Numbered from the stretch's first letter, positions 23,066 to 37,300 are shown. The stretch is 64,000 nt of DNA from Paragordius varius (GCA_964247055.1 OZ176056.1:4960001-5024000), one strand, 5' to 3'. Notes: generated by a model not told the origin, from the letters alone. Numbers and translations are program-made.

Positions 23066-25600
23066 GAAGCTAGTCGCGTAGCGACTCTTAGCTTTCTCAT
23101 AAATAGGTGTTTTTCTCTAGACGATCTTGTGAGTTTCGGATTAATTGTAAGACGGTAAGGCTAGTAACTGATTTAATCATATCAAGAAACCGCTTTTTAA
23201 AGCGGCCTCATTCTTGAGACCCATTGACCAACTCAAGTAAAATGTTTTTTTCCAGGGAATCGGATTGAAGGATGTGGTCCAAATATTTCAATTGCTTGTA
23301 TATCATCAGATCATAGAGTAAAAAGTCTGGCTTAAGGATGTTTAGTATATATGAATTGGAGATGTGGGTATTCCAAGATATACCCAAAATTTTGCGTAGG
23401 CACCACATTTGAAATGAGTTTATGAGGGCTTTGTCAGTGGATGTACAATCGCATGACTCAGACCCGCAAATACCAAGGGAACAAATTATCGCTTTTAGGA
23501 TAGCTGATTTGATATTCTTATTACCGGAGAGTTCCGAATTAACAATTTGCCCATGGTAGCGCGCCCTAAAGCAAGCCGTGCTTGTATATCTGGATCTGAA
23601 CTGCCAGATGCAATTATTGAACCATACTTGCAATGATCGGTTAAGTCGATAGAGTAGGAATCGAGTGATATTAGTATCTGGGGGGATTGAGGATAATTAG
23701 TTTAGATTTAGATTAATTTAGCTTCAGACCCACCAAATTTGATTCGACAGTAAGTCTATTTAAGATAGAAATCGTGTCCGGATTAGATTCCGTCAATAGA
23801 ACCGTATCATCAGCAGAGCTGAAATCGCAGTAAGAGCAGCAATGCGCGCTCCAATATGTTGAGGAAATTGACCATTGCGAATTAATGTTACTGTGTTTAT
23901 ATTTAACAGGAGGGGAGCTTAGATTATAACAATTGCAACAAAAGCAATAGTGTGAGTAAACTCCGTGAGATTGTAAAATCTTTCAAGTTGTGGTTGACTG
24001 TGTCAAATGCCATACTGAAATCCAAAAAAACACACAAACTTTTGCCAAATTCATTATATCTCTGAATTATAGTATAAATATTGACTATATGATTTGTAGG
24101 GTTTCACTTGATCTGAAGCCAGCACATGAGTAATTTCATAATCAAAAATGGAAATTCTTTTGAGTATTATCTTAATAAAAATTTTAGATAGTTTGTTGGT
24201 GAAAGCTATCATTCGATATTTCCGACAGTAACGAGGGTTGCCTTTTTTAAAGAACGGAAGGAGTAAAGATTTGACCCAGTCGTCAGGCCAATTGTGGGAT
24301 ACAAGACATTTGCAAAAGATTTTTTAAATAATTAATCAAAATAAAGAGAAGCTCCAAATTCTTCCCAATGTTTAATTAAATCATGTGGTTAATATTTCGT
24401 TGTCGTGGTTGCTGATGCTTCCCATATTGAGGGAGCTATGAGGGACTAACATATGTAATTTTTGGTATATATTGTGGCCTTTGGCGTTAACAAGTTCTAA
24501 ATGTTTAAAAATCGCAAGATAATCATTGATGTCGCTTCTGGATTGTCTTTTGAATTGTGAACTTAGAATACGGTATTCAGTAAAATTGTTGTTGATTTTG
24601 GCCAATCTACGTTAGTTCGCTAGAATCGTACGAGAGCCGCGAATTAAATTAATGTTGTGGTTGAAGTGGAAAATGTTTGGGAATCGATTCGTTGATTACT
24701 GTTATAGTCCAAAGCCAATGGTCGTTGATGTCCAGATTGTTTATGTTGACGCGAAGGATAGTATTCAATTGGAATTAAATTTCATTGGCCACATTGAAAA
24801 AGTCGAAGGGTTTATTACTTTATTGGCGTAATTGAGCTTTTAGCTTTAACTTAAGGTTAATTGCTGAAGGTTAAAATCGGAGTCTATTACGATTTCTGGA
24901 AAGGTTTTGGCTCCTATGATGCATTTTAATCATTTTTGTTGAATAATGAATTCAATTTGGTAAAGGGTGTTTTTTGGGGAAAACCGAGTATATTCTTTTG
25001 AGGGGAACATCAAAGAATGTCTTGGTAAAAGCCAGTTTGAGGTCGACACAAAATTCAATCAATTTGTCGCCACAAAGATTCTTTTACCAATTCCAAAACC
25101 ATCAGAGACATCACGTTCGATCTCACAACCAAGGGTGGCGTTGAAATCACCTGAGATGATATTCATTTCGTTCTTGCTGCAGATTCAAAATATGTTATGG
25201 AGCCGAGAGTAGAACTTATCAATTTTGTCGTCCTAGGAATTACTGGGAGATGCATATGCATGAATCAAATTAAGTTTGAGTGGAAGCGTATTGAATGTCA
25301 TTTTGATAATTCTGTCGTTAATAAAATTTGGTTGGTCAGTGAATAAAAGATTTGTAAATCATTATGCCTATACCATATGTTCTATAGCTGGAATTGCCTG
25401 AATAATATAAAATATAGATTTTGTCGATAATGAAACCATTGCTCTTCAAGTGAGTGTCAGATAGCCCCAAGATCGGGATTCTGTGTTTCATATCTAGCTG
25501 GAGAAGTCTGAACTTATCCAGTGGATGACCATGTGCCTAACTTGAGAATGTATGAAATTCGGATGAATCATTCGATCGACGAAGATGAAAACACAATTAT
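23066..25600 (-). mobile_element. Non-LTR retrotransposon (LINE), RTE-like, degraded
   Basis: Read on the minus strand, the order is endonuclease, reverse transcriptase, C-terminal domain, 3' tail. The endonuclease region near 25.45-25.55 kb gives ILGLSDTHLKSNGFIID, the usual ETH/THxK block. RT near 24.03 kb gives KSLCVFLDFSMAFDTV, the SKAFDTV block. The C-terminal part at 23208-23633 gives FQMWCLRKILGISWNTHISN and a KQLKYLDHILQSDSLEK block, wording seen in RTE-group LINEs. Several frame breaks lie between these, so it is dead. The element ends at a hairpin-bearing tail (23066-23100). The family placement is tentative. Confidence 0.75.
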
Positions 25601-26079
25601 GAGAGGGTTTGATATGATGTACAAAAAAAAATAGAAAGTGAATACGGAAATAATAGATAATAATGAATGATGATTAAAAATTATAGAAGTGATTAAAGTG
25701 ATTAATTAATATAATTTATATAAGGGTCTACAATCAAGATATAATGGGTACGATCCTTCTCCATCTTGATCATATAGACCTAACAAAAATTTATCTTTAG
25801 ATGATTAAAAATCACGCTAGCTAACTCGCCGTAGTTTTGCCACTGCCCTCATCTCGGTCAGAACCATTGAATTTGCATATACCGATAAACTATCTATTAT
25901 CCCTAAATTAATACTCAAAAGGATCTCAATTACGCTAGATTATGAAATATTTGTACAAGCTGGCTTTAGATCAAGGCGACTACAAATCATATAGTTACTT
26001 TTAATACTATAATTCAAAGGTGCAATGAATTAAAAGTTTGTGCCGCTGTTAAGATTATGTCGCTTTCGAAGTTAATCAC

Positions 26080-27013
26080 ACCTGTAATGAAATATTTTGC
26101 AATCTTCATTTCTACTCACATAATACTTTGGTCACAATCGTTTATACTAGCAAACAGCTGCAATTATAAACCAATACGGTCCCATTGATGAATATCCTAT
26201 CCTTAGAGGTGTGAGACAAAACTGTGTCCCTTATCCCTTCCATTTGTTCACAAAAACTTTAATGCAAATTTTTATTTTCTACAACATATTGGAGCCCGGT
26301 CTTTGCAATCTTGGTATGCCGACACGGTTCTATTGATAGCATCTCATCCGACATTATTTATTTCATGAGTAGACTCATCATCGAAGCAATTTAGATGGGT
26401 CTGATGAACCCTTCTTCTATAATGATAATTAACACCCCCAGTTCCCATTAATATTTCATGATTATTCTATTGACTTAACTGAGCATTGCAAATGTTTATA
26501 ATCTGGCATTGCATTTGACGGCATTTTGGATCCCGACATCCGAAGGCTTGCATTAGGGCGCGCAAAGATGGGCAAACTGTCCAGAATTCGGAATTTTTAG
26601 GTCATCTCCAAACTAGCAATCCTAAAGACAATGGCCTACCCGTGATATTTACGGGTCTGAACCATGGATGTAAATCTATAAAGCTTGCATCAACTTATTT
26701 CGAATGCGGTGCTTCCGGAAAATTTTGGTTTCATAGATAACCTACATCTCTAATTATAGATTCTTAACTTCATTAAATCTTAATTCTTACTTTACGTTCT
26801 GATAAACTAAAAGACCATTATCAGTCAAATTTTACGATTCGATTCCCTAATTTAAACATTATCTTTGGGTTGGTCGATGTTATCCGCAAAAATAGCAGTC
26901 CCGAAGTTGGGCTGATTTCCTCAAAACAGTTACAAACTTTTCTACAAATAATTAGGGAATCTATTTAATGGATATCGCTCTCTCAGCTAAGAAAGAGTCG
27001 CCATGCTAGCTTC
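26080..27013 (+). mobile_element. Second LINE fragment, opposite orientation
   Basis: On the plus strand, RGVRQNCVPYPFHLF (family consensus RGVRQGCVLSPLLFN), then a decayed YADD box near 26310, FDGILDPDIRRLALGRAK, and a degraded C-terminal block near 26700. It closes at 26981-27013 with an inverted, slightly changed copy of the tail that ends the 23-kb LINE. It is 5' truncated and heavily mutated. Confidence 0.65.
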
Positions 27014-27391
27014 TAATTAAATTTATGCAAGATTAATATGTGGATTGACCGTTTAGGAATGGATTATTTTATAGTTAAAACCTCAGGATTCATACAGTGT
27101 AAATATATATTTTGAGGAAATAAAAATCATATTGTTTGAAAATAAATTAGAATCAATAAATATGTTATGAAATCGATCAATGTCGACAACAACATTCATC
27201 CTTAATAACTATTACTTTAGGATGTAATCTATATTTAGCGTAAAATATTATTGACATTTTATTTCTAAAAGACAACATTCATTTATCAAAACTCATCCTA
27301 TTTGCATCCATATTTTGCATTTAAACTTTATTTTAATTATACAATTGTTAGTGTATTAACATATTAATTTTATAATGATTTCTGTTGTTGT

Positions 27392-27480
27392 TAGAAAATC
27401 GCGTAGCGACTCTTAGCTTTCTCATAAATAAGTGTTTTCCATTTTAGACAAACTAGTGACTTTCAAATTATTTGAAAGAG
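27392..27480 (-). repeat. LINE 3' tail, severely 5'-truncated copy
   Basis: TCGCGTAGCGACTCTTAGC and the next 20 or so bases repeat 23073-23110 in the same orientation. Only the tail is present, as expected of a truncated LINE insertion. Confidence 0.55.
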
Positions 27481-27725
27481 GGTCTAAGCTCCAATATATA
27501 ATTTGGATGCTTTTCTATAACAAAAATTAATTATATATGAGGATTTCGCCTAAATTACAAACGCATCTAAATGGTATATATACGATTTGACTTTAGAGCT
27601 TGTAAACAAATATTCATTTTATTTAATGCACAGAGTGCTTAAATTTTGGTTTCAAAAAAAATTGTCTCTTAATTTAGCGATCGATTATTAACCCCAAACT
27701 ATTTTTAATAAAAAATTAAGATATG

Positions 27726-27731
27726 TTTATT
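27726..27731 (-). terminator. Poly(A) signal of the micro-exon gene
   Basis: AATAAA on the minus strand (TTTCAATAAACATAT), about 37 nt past the stop codon: a suitable distance for 3' processing. Confidence 0.5.
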
Positions 27732-27767
27732 GAAATTTAATTGTTGGCTGTTTTTATATAAATAAAC

Positions 27768-27949
27768 TTATATAATATCCCTACATTGCAAAATAAAACG
27801 AACTTCTGTCACCGAAGGTTGAAAAGAATCAGGCATAGCTGACCAGCAATTTCCACTGTTAAAACTGTAAATTGCGGCTCCACAAAAATGTTCTCCGTTT
27901 AAAAGCCAAAATTTTAGATGAAGCCCCCAATCATTTCTTTTTTCTTTTT
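27768..27949 (-). CDS. Last exon (182 nt) of the micro-exon gene
   Basis: Opens E-KEKRNDWGLHLKFWLLNG, continues EHFCGAAIYSFNSGNCWSAM, and ends VRFILQCRDII before TAA. About 60 residues with three Cys and three Trp, which reads like a compact folded domain. HFCGAAI superficially recalls the HFCGGSL of trypsins, but the following TAAHC block is absent, so I do not call it a protease. The acceptor giving the right phase is CAAGCAAG at 27950. AATAAA follows at 27726-27731. Confidence 0.65.
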
Positions 27950-30900
27950 CTTGCTTGAGTAAATCAATTGTCGTTTTGTTTTATAATTTTTTTATGATTG
28001 TTAACGACAAAATTTGTTATAATATTAATATAACTGCGTTTTAATAACCTTTTATCGCAAATATTCCATAAAAATAATTTATTAATGTATTGTAATTCTT
28101 TTGCGAATGTGTTTGCACCAAAAACCACACAAAATAGGCCATAATACATAAATGGTCTGCTTGCGAAAAGAATTTAATAATATTAGGTTTAATAGTGTTA
28201 ATTAAAAATATTTGTGTATGGACTTAAATTATTTCTCCTTGTTTAGTCAATTTATATTAATTAATATTGAGTTTTATAAATATATTGTTTTAAATTATGT
28301 TCAAACATGTAGTTTTTCTATGTTAATATTTTTAATTAGTAGCTCACCTCAGTTTTTAGTAAATGAGTTCACAACACCCATAAATACAACATCAAAGAAC
28401 GGATTTTAAGCACTTGTTAAGCTTTTAATTATGAATAAAAATGGTTAAAATTTAAAGATAAAGATAATACATAAATTTAGAAGCTGATGTTTCAATAAGG
28501 TTCAATATTTTTAAGCCATGCGACTAATTAAATTTTTTAAAATAAAAAAAGTATTTATGAAGGAATCTATAAAGTAAAAAAACTACACAATATCTCCTTT
28601 TTTGACATTAAAAACATGTGATTGATCCGTTTAGTAGAGATGGATAAATAAAAAATTCATTTTTGAACAAGCATCATGTAAAATCTCTGAAGAAATATTT
28701 AGCTTTAATTTTTAAGTCAATTGGTTTGATACAAGGAGCTAGTGTTGCAAAGAGAGAAGTTTTGGATAATATTTTAGTCCACAGGCCAGCACAAATGGCT
28801 GGTTTCTCCATTAAAATTTATGAAATAAATATTTTATATTCCAAACATAAAACTGTAAAAACTATCATTATTTTTAACAATTTTCTCTGGTTTTTTATTT
28901 TACCATTCGTGAAAGACTTATCTAGAAAGTTTGTTTATATAAATTTTATTTACATTAAGTATATCTTGTATTTCAGAATTCTCGCTGGCCACAAAAATAT
29001 TTAGAGGGTCGCATCCGTGGACTGAATGTTAAATGACATATTTACGAAATATGAGATACATTTAGTAAAATGGCTTTGAAACTTTGTCAAGCTTACGAAT
29101 ATATATATTTTCTCATATCTATTAATATGCCAAGTTTTAGCTATTTTAATTCGTAAAATTTTAAAGCAAGTTATTCAAAAACGGCTTAATGCCGAAAACA
29201 TTGTTAGTTTATTTCCTTATGCAACCGATCCCTTTTCATTCTAATTTCATAAAAAAGAAAATTATTTATTAACACAATAAAAAGATATTTTTATGATTCA
29301 TCTATTATTAAATATATGTTATTACCTTCTCCAAATACTTAAATTAATATACGGAAGAAAATACTTGTTTCGATAGACTCATCAACTATAAGCAGTATAA
29401 AAGGATTAGATTTATTTTTTTAATAATTTAATATAATAATTACTATTTAAATCTTCGGCTATATCTAAATACATAAAAAAATAATTAATTTTTGAATGAA
29501 GCCCGATCGCAATTCGATAAAATATTTCCAATGATATTGGATACAATCAACTAGTTTAAAAAAAGATGATTTCTTAGATTTTCTAAAAAAATTCTATTAT
29601 TTTTATTCAATATATTAAATATTTAAACGAAATCCGTAACATATACAGCCAAATTTACGATAAATATGAGGTACTATTTAGGTGTATTAAACCAATAATT
29701 AACCTTTAACAAATAACGCCTTCTATTTTAATAAATCCACCAGCAAAATAAATATAAAAAAATGTATATACCAACAATATTGATATCAGATGCTAAAATA
29801 GCGTAATTAATTGTTAAATATACCGGTAGTTTGTCGGACTCCATCTAATATGCGTTAAAAACATGACTTATTAGAAAGAATAGAATGGTAATATTTATTA
29901 ATTTCCAATCGTATTTTTCAGTCATCTTTATATTTTAATATTAGGTATTCAAATGCATATTTTAAATAAAAATTTTATTTACTTAAGGTTTAAATACCTA
30001 ATTTGTTATTCAAAAATAAATAATTTTATATTAATATATATCCAAATGTAGTCATAAGTTATCCGGGATTACGCAGATGATTAATTTGATACAGACCCAA
30101 TTTGTAAATTACAAACACGATCATTCTTCCGCCAAAAGTGATTTTTTTATCATTAAGTTATCATGTCGAATTTTGTTCATGAAGAATAACATTTGTGCAC
30201 GCATTGCCATCAGAAGAAAGAGGCTGTTTAAATTATCATTTGATGGCAGAAACGCTTGGTTGACATGCTTTACCGAGTAACACCTGTAAAATTTGGTTGA
30301 GAAACTGTTAAAAGTCGTGTCTCCGAGAGTGTGAGCACTCTGGTTAAAGCATGTGCGAAGACGCTAAAATTCTCTAGTTATTAGATGAAGACCCAACTCA
30401 TACGATTGACGAAACATACGTAAAAAATCAATATGTGTTTAAATCAATGGAAAAGACCAATAAACTCGGTAATTGGTCATGAGCGATAAAGCAGAGTTCG
30501 CAAAGTGACTTGTTTAATCTTGCTTCAACGTAAAACACTTTTGCATTTAGGCGGGATGATATAAAATGGCTTTATTTAGTAAATCTGAAACGGAAATGTC
30601 GCTTTCATCTTGCCATGCCAATGCCAAATCGCTTCATCTGTTTCTGGTAGGACCAGATTAATATTGTGTTGTTTTTTTAAACCATACATTAATACAAACA
30701 CGACAGGAACTGACAAGAAGACAAGGCTGATTTTGCTGCATGACAATGCTCCATCTCACACAACAAAACGCGTGAAACACACCTTAAAATCGATTCATTA
30801 TGAAATTTTTTAGCATCTACTAAACTATCCTGACCTGGCGTCTCTGATAAATTCAACTTGTCATCAATGGAATATCCTCGCAAAAGAGAGCTTCGAGAAT

Positions 30901-31292
30901 TTTGAAGACGTTAGAAAATGGCCGACAAAGGGTTTTCCGCAAAACAATAGGTTTTTCAGGCAAGCCATTCATATATTACCCGTGAGATGGGGGAAATGTG
31001 TAAAAGCGTATGCACAATATTATAAAACATATAATTCACTTTTAAAATTTACGTTATTTTACCGAATTCTAAAAGGTTATTATCCCTGCATATAAATATA
31101 GATGCAGGAATCAGTGTAAGGTCGTTTTTGATTCACAATTCCGTTCGTTTCTAGTTTAAAACCAAATTTTTTTTTTGGTTCATTTATTTATATAAAAAAA
31201 GGGTTACAAAAAATTCCGGTCCCAAATATTTTTGTGCCCTAATAATTTTGGTCACTTTTTTATTATTTTTGTTAAAAATGGTTTTATGTTTG

Positions 31293-31334
<42 letters not shown>

Positions 31335-34300
31335 CTACCTGACAAAGTTTGTTCAAAATCTTTTATAAATATTAAATCATTCATACCTTCCAAAGTATTA
31401 TCTAAGTCTGCAGAAATCTTAATAATCATAATTATACCTTCAATCATTGTTTTTAATCCTAAATTTTTAGAAGAATTTTTTACTTGATATTTCAGTTTGA
31501 AAATTTTCAATAAAATCTATAGGTTATAAATACAATTTAAAATGTTTACCAGATTTGGATAACGCTATATATATAAAATAAATATATTTGCAACAATTTA
31601 ACTTGTCATACTTTGGAATATTGTTTCGGTATCTTGACCTTAATTGTGATATGTTAAAAATATATATTGCTAATACCAACGATTTTCTTTGAAAAACATT
31701 AATTACTTAAGAATCCTTCATCTTCAATAGGGATAAAAGTACATATTATATATTATACCTGATATTCCACTAATTGCTATATAATAAAATAATTATTTTT
31801 GTAGTTTACCTTCTGTCAGTGATTCTGAGGCTTTATGGATATAAAATAAAAAATGTTATATGCGGAACTTAAAATTAATTTGTTTGAATATATATGAAAT
31901 AATTATACATTCGGCTATGTGATCAGTCACTACAATATTTTTGAGGGTAAAATAATTGCGAAAATTTTTAAATATGGGTTACCTGTTTGTATAGTTTTTG
32001 CCGCTATGTATTACATTATATATATATATATATATTTGAATCAAAAATGCAATTAAGGTTTGGATTTTGTTAGGCAGAAAAATTAAACTTTTAGGATAAG
32101 AAAATAGTATCCCTGTATTTGGGGCAATAAAACCTTAATTGGTTTTTAGCAAGCTGTTAAAGAAGTTATATTTTATTTTAAATGATATAAGCTAGGTTGC
32201 CGGGTTGGTTACAAAGTATAAAACGATATTATTAATAATATTCACACTAATTAAACTCGGCATTACTGGGGAATGGTTCAAAAATTATACTACAGTAAAT
32301 TTATGATGAAAAGTAAAATCTTTTACCGCATAATCTCGATTTTTTATTGATGCCAAATTGATTTTTAAAAGTGCTAAAAGTCCATTAAGAACGCTCTGAT
32401 AATTATAAATCTATCAATAATATTTTGCGTTTAGGATATTTTTATGGTATATTTTAACAAAAAATTAGGTGATGCATTGTAATTGTATTGACCTAATGTA
32501 TAAAATATACATTTTGATTTTGGCTAATGCAGAAAAATTAAAATAACTTTTTAAACGCCATTAATTATTACGATATTTATTATATTGAAGCATTTAGCTA
32601 TGGAATGATATGATTTAAAAACATTTATTATTTATATTTACTTAAAAACCATATAACACGCCTCAATTATTTTTTTCAATAGTAAAGTGTTACTGCGACC
32701 CATCCATTACATAATATTTAAATTTGTTTCCAGAAAAAAAGTGAAAAATAAACATATTATTATATAAATTTATTACTTCAAAGACGCCGATTTACGAAAA
32801 TACAGGAGTCTATGAACCTATAAACTCTCTAACTATGATCACCAATAAAAGATAAGTTTAGGGTTTTTATCGCTCCTCAATATCACCACCAGTATTTAGG
32901 TGAAAGCGGTCGTTTTTAAATAAAGTGTCCAAAATAACATTGATAGATTATAATTAAAAAATAATTCATATACTTACAATCACTGATGGCTTTTTTAACT
33001 ATCGTTCAAAAGTAATAATAAATTTCCAAAATTCATGATGCAATTGTGAAATATATTTAATACATGGTTTAAATTTACTGATATACCTTGAGACTCTACC
33101 ATATTGCGAGCTAATGTGAAAAATATAGTATAAATATTGTCCCGTTTAGCCCTTTGAAAAACTAATTTCCAAAAGATATCGAATAAAATCACAAGTTGAA
33201 ACTACACATAAGGGATTTAAAATCTGCCAAACAGCAGTTAGCAAAAAATGTATGTATGGTTTTGCCAATTATCATTAAATTTTAAGAAGTCCATTAAAAA
33301 ATTTAAAATATTATTCCTATTATTTTTGATTTGTGTTTTATATATGATAAATTGCAATTAATATCTATAAATTACAAAATAAAACTCCAGTTTTACCCGA
33401 TATAAATATAAAATTTGTACAATTATTGTGATATGGCTTTTGACCTTAATTATGCTTATTTGTTAATGATTTCCTTAAAAAAAACAACATAGGACTCTAT
33501 TTCATGATTAGTTTTCCGCTAATAAAAAAATTAAATATTTAAATATTTTACATACCTTCAGATATAGTTTCTTCATCATAATTCGGTCTGTTCTCATAAT
33601 TTTCCTCTGTTTTAATTTTTTTAACATTAGTTTCCTCTTTAAAGTTATCGTAAAGTATACCTTCGATTTCGTCCAATGTTCGTTTAGCTGAGGTACTGGG
33701 TTGTGGTTCTAAATGATTTTATATAAATGATTTTAAAATGTATCCGTACAAATCTTTAACCGTTGTATATTAGCGCCAAACTAGGGGCTCTGATCCAAAT
33801 TGTTTCCATTCGCAGTTATGTAAATGTCCTTAGAAAACAATAATCACATCGGTATAAGTTTCACATTAATTTTAATAACCGTATTCCGAAAAAGGGAACA
33901 TATATATAAAAACTATTTTTAATTTTTACATTTTTTTTAATATGTGGTTTTTATCATTAAAATGGAATAATATTGTTTCAAAACACATTAAAAAATTAGT
34001 TTATAGCCCTAATATTTGGTTCATAAGGTTATATCCTATTTATATATACATAAATATGTGCGCCAAATACAGTTAACGTGGCGTTTTTATTGCTAAAGAC
34101 TTAACTGAAAATCAAAAACTTGGGGCGTTTTTAATATTTATATAATGGCATAAATACATTTGATAAACATTTTAGTTTAATAAAATATTTTTTTCAGTTC
34201 TGCCAAAGTTTAAAACAAGCTTATGTGATCATTTAATAATTATTGATTTTCACAGTCAGCTCCATTTTTTTATTATTTTACGACCTTATAAGCAACTAAC

Positions 34301-37300
34301 ACTCTTATTTGTTACTATATAAGATGTAACCCGCAAAATCTCGGATTCGAGCTGCTAAGTTATCTTGCCCAAAAATATAAAAAAAACTTCTTGGGACTAA
34401 ATTTTGAGCACGATGATATAAATAAAAGAAGTACCATTTTGTGTTGTTAAAGGTCTAGACATTGAAGCTTCTTCTTCAATGCTCTGGGCTAGAGTTTCAG
34501 CGGTTTCTACACCAATCGATGTTCCAGCCACAGCACTACTTCCTTCCCCAACTAGAAAAATTATTTTTTTATATAAAATGTTTTAATGTTTCCCATGTAT
34601 TGTTGATTGGGGTATAAATTTGACATAATAATAATGTGTTTTTGCTGTGATGTCGAATGAAAAAAAAACTGTTAAGTTGCACAACACCAATACCCAACAT
34701 GTTAATTTTAATAATTAGTTCTAAAAACATCATTTGGCAATAGAGATGCTTTAGTATTAAACAATATAATTCAAATAATATTAGCATACATCTTAATAAA
34801 ACACTTAACTGAGCAGCCAAGTTATTTTTTTTAATAATAAAAGTACAATGCAATCAAGATGTAATGTATCTAAAAAATTTTAACCGTAAAGTCTTATAAA
34901 ATTTTATTCAAGTAAATAATTTAGGTTGGAGGGTTAACAACGAATCACAAATTATGAACGCAATACTGGGGATGAAAGGCGAGACATTCGCCGTGCGCCA
35001 TAATTTAAAGAGAGAAGCTGAATTTTTTCTAAGTTTATCCAAGTTTATGCTTATATTTTTTGTCACCAACGAAAAGAAAGTATGTCTTGATGATTGGTGA
35101 TCGTTTGTGAATATGGAATTTATCAAATATATAATATATTTACTTGTTACGACACCAATTACAGTTGGTACTAAATTAAAATATCAAAAGTATTATCATT
35201 TGATTTATCGGCTTTTTAAAATGGTCATAAAAATTTTTAGACACCTAAAATAATATACTAAATAACCATACCTGCTACCGCGCCTTATAATGTGAATAGA
35301 AACATTGTTTAAATATATTCACGGTTATAACTGTATCTTTTATTTTTTACCGAGACGATTACATTTTAGGTAGTATTGGATTCCAGATCTTAGAATTATT
35401 GTAAATAAACTATTGTTTTGGAAGCTGTTTAAGTTAGAATTTAGTTAAAAATTTTGTTCTCCTCTATTAGATAGAAAAACTACTTTATTTAAAGTCTATT
35501 TTTGAGTCCAAAAATTGGACTCCATAATTTAATTATAACAAAATATTTAAATAAACAAAAATTTGCTGTTGAAGTGCCATTTGAAGCTCTCAAAAATAAA
35601 TTTATATTTTGTATTTAAAATATATATTGAGAAGAGGATTTTTTTATAATACATTTTTAAATATAGTTTTTTGAATCGTACTCCTATTTTTCCTAATATT
35701 ATTTAGGGTATTTGCTTTAAACGTAAAAAATACCCAAAAAGGTAATTAAGTGACAAATTAAGCAAAAACAAAGTACTTAATATATTATCCATCTCAAGCG
35801 CCAATTCTTTTCTACAAATAAGCCTTTTAAACCTAAATTAAACACTACCGATTTAAAACTTTTATTATCTTTATAGTATTGTTTTTATCTTTGTTATTTA
35901 TTATGCCTTTTGGAAACCGTAGAGTTTAAAAATTTTAATTATCCAATATTTTAAAAGTATTATAGTTTTAAAATTAATATTAGCATAATAAACAGATATT
36001 GTGGTTGTTTTTAATTTTTTTTACGAATATTCAAAATTTATATCCAGTAATGTCTATGGCCCGCGAAAAATTTGCATTACCTTTACCGTTTGATGGAAAA
36101 ACATGTAATAGAAAATCATATATTCATTCATATATCGGCATTAATATATATATGACTAGACCAGAAAAACTGATGGTTTTTTGAGGATAAACCATGTGAC
36201 AATTTTCAACGTATAGAAATATTTTAATATGCCATAAATCGTCATTTATAAAACCACCTCTCTTGCTTTCTTGATTCCTCCTTGGAATGATTTATAGAGT
36301 GTCCAACACGAATGATTTTGCTGGCATGAGATATTTATACCATTTGCACTTCAAGAGTGTCCCTCAACACTTCAAGTTGATCCTTGAACCTTCAATTGCT
36401 TGAACACTTCAAGATAGTCCTTTAACATTATGGTCCTAAAATTTTTTTTAGTTTAGATTTAACCATAATTTTTGCATTTATTTTATTCATTTATTATTTT
36501 AACCTAATTTTGTTATATTATAATTTATTAACATAAAAACAAAAATTTATATTCAAAAATCACGTTTTTTTTGTTTCAAAATTTTCCAATTTAACAAAAT
36601 TATTAACTCATAAATGTTTTTATTAAAAATTTAATTAATAACCCAAATAAACTTATTTTTTATTACGTGTTATAATCTTAATAATATTCATATATTTTTT
36701 AAGAACTTAATTAAGATATACGGTTTCTGAATGATTAAAAATAGATATTGATTTAAATTATATGTTAAATTAAGAGGTTAAAAATGATAAAAAGTTGAAT
36801 ATTACACGAATTGATTCATAAAAGTTAAAAACAAAACAAAAAAGTCAAAGGACAAACTGTTCAAACAAACTCGAATTGTTCAAAGACCAACTTGAAATGT
36901 TCAAGGAACTTGCAAATGGTATATATCTGGGCATTTTTATAATTAATTATGAGATTTCGAACTTAAGTCTACCGAATAGCAATATAAGAATTTTTCAAGT
37001 TTTATAATACACAGAAATTTTTTTCCCTAATCAATGTTTAAATTGTTTTTTGTATTATCGATTCAATCATTCTACACCAATAATTAAAAATACGTGATAT
37101 CGCTATATTTTTATTGTTATAGTTGCTATCAAATGATATGTGTTTTGATCTAAAGTTTTTTTATATTGTTCCTCTGAGTAATAAAGCTGATCACGCCGAA
37201 ATGTAAAAATAAATTTACGCATAATCCATTTTGGTACAGCCATTTTTTAGAATGAATAAATTTTTAGAACTCATTACCTTACCTTTCATAAAAAGATATC

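Noticed and set aside
27768-27949. Trypsin-like protease from HFCGAAI
   Set aside because: The catalytic His and Ser contexts are absent and the exon is far too short for that fold.
27964-28149. 61-codon minus-strand ORF next to the last micro-exon gene exon
   Set aside because: Its phase disagrees with every neighbour exon and the acceptor that would open it gives phase 2; probably intronic.
28321-28400. Donor CTGAG|GTGAGC on the minus strand
   Set aside because: No AG within reach leaves an open frame ending there.
32995-33192. 65-codon minus-strand ORF overlapping micro-exons 10 and 11
   Set aside because: It crosses the strong acceptor of micro-exon 10 and ignores the GTAAGT donor; the spliced reading explains the region better.
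34908-35126. 72-codon minus-strand ORF
   Set aside because: Lies in the intron between exons 7 and 8, lacks splice sites of the right phase, starts without ATG.
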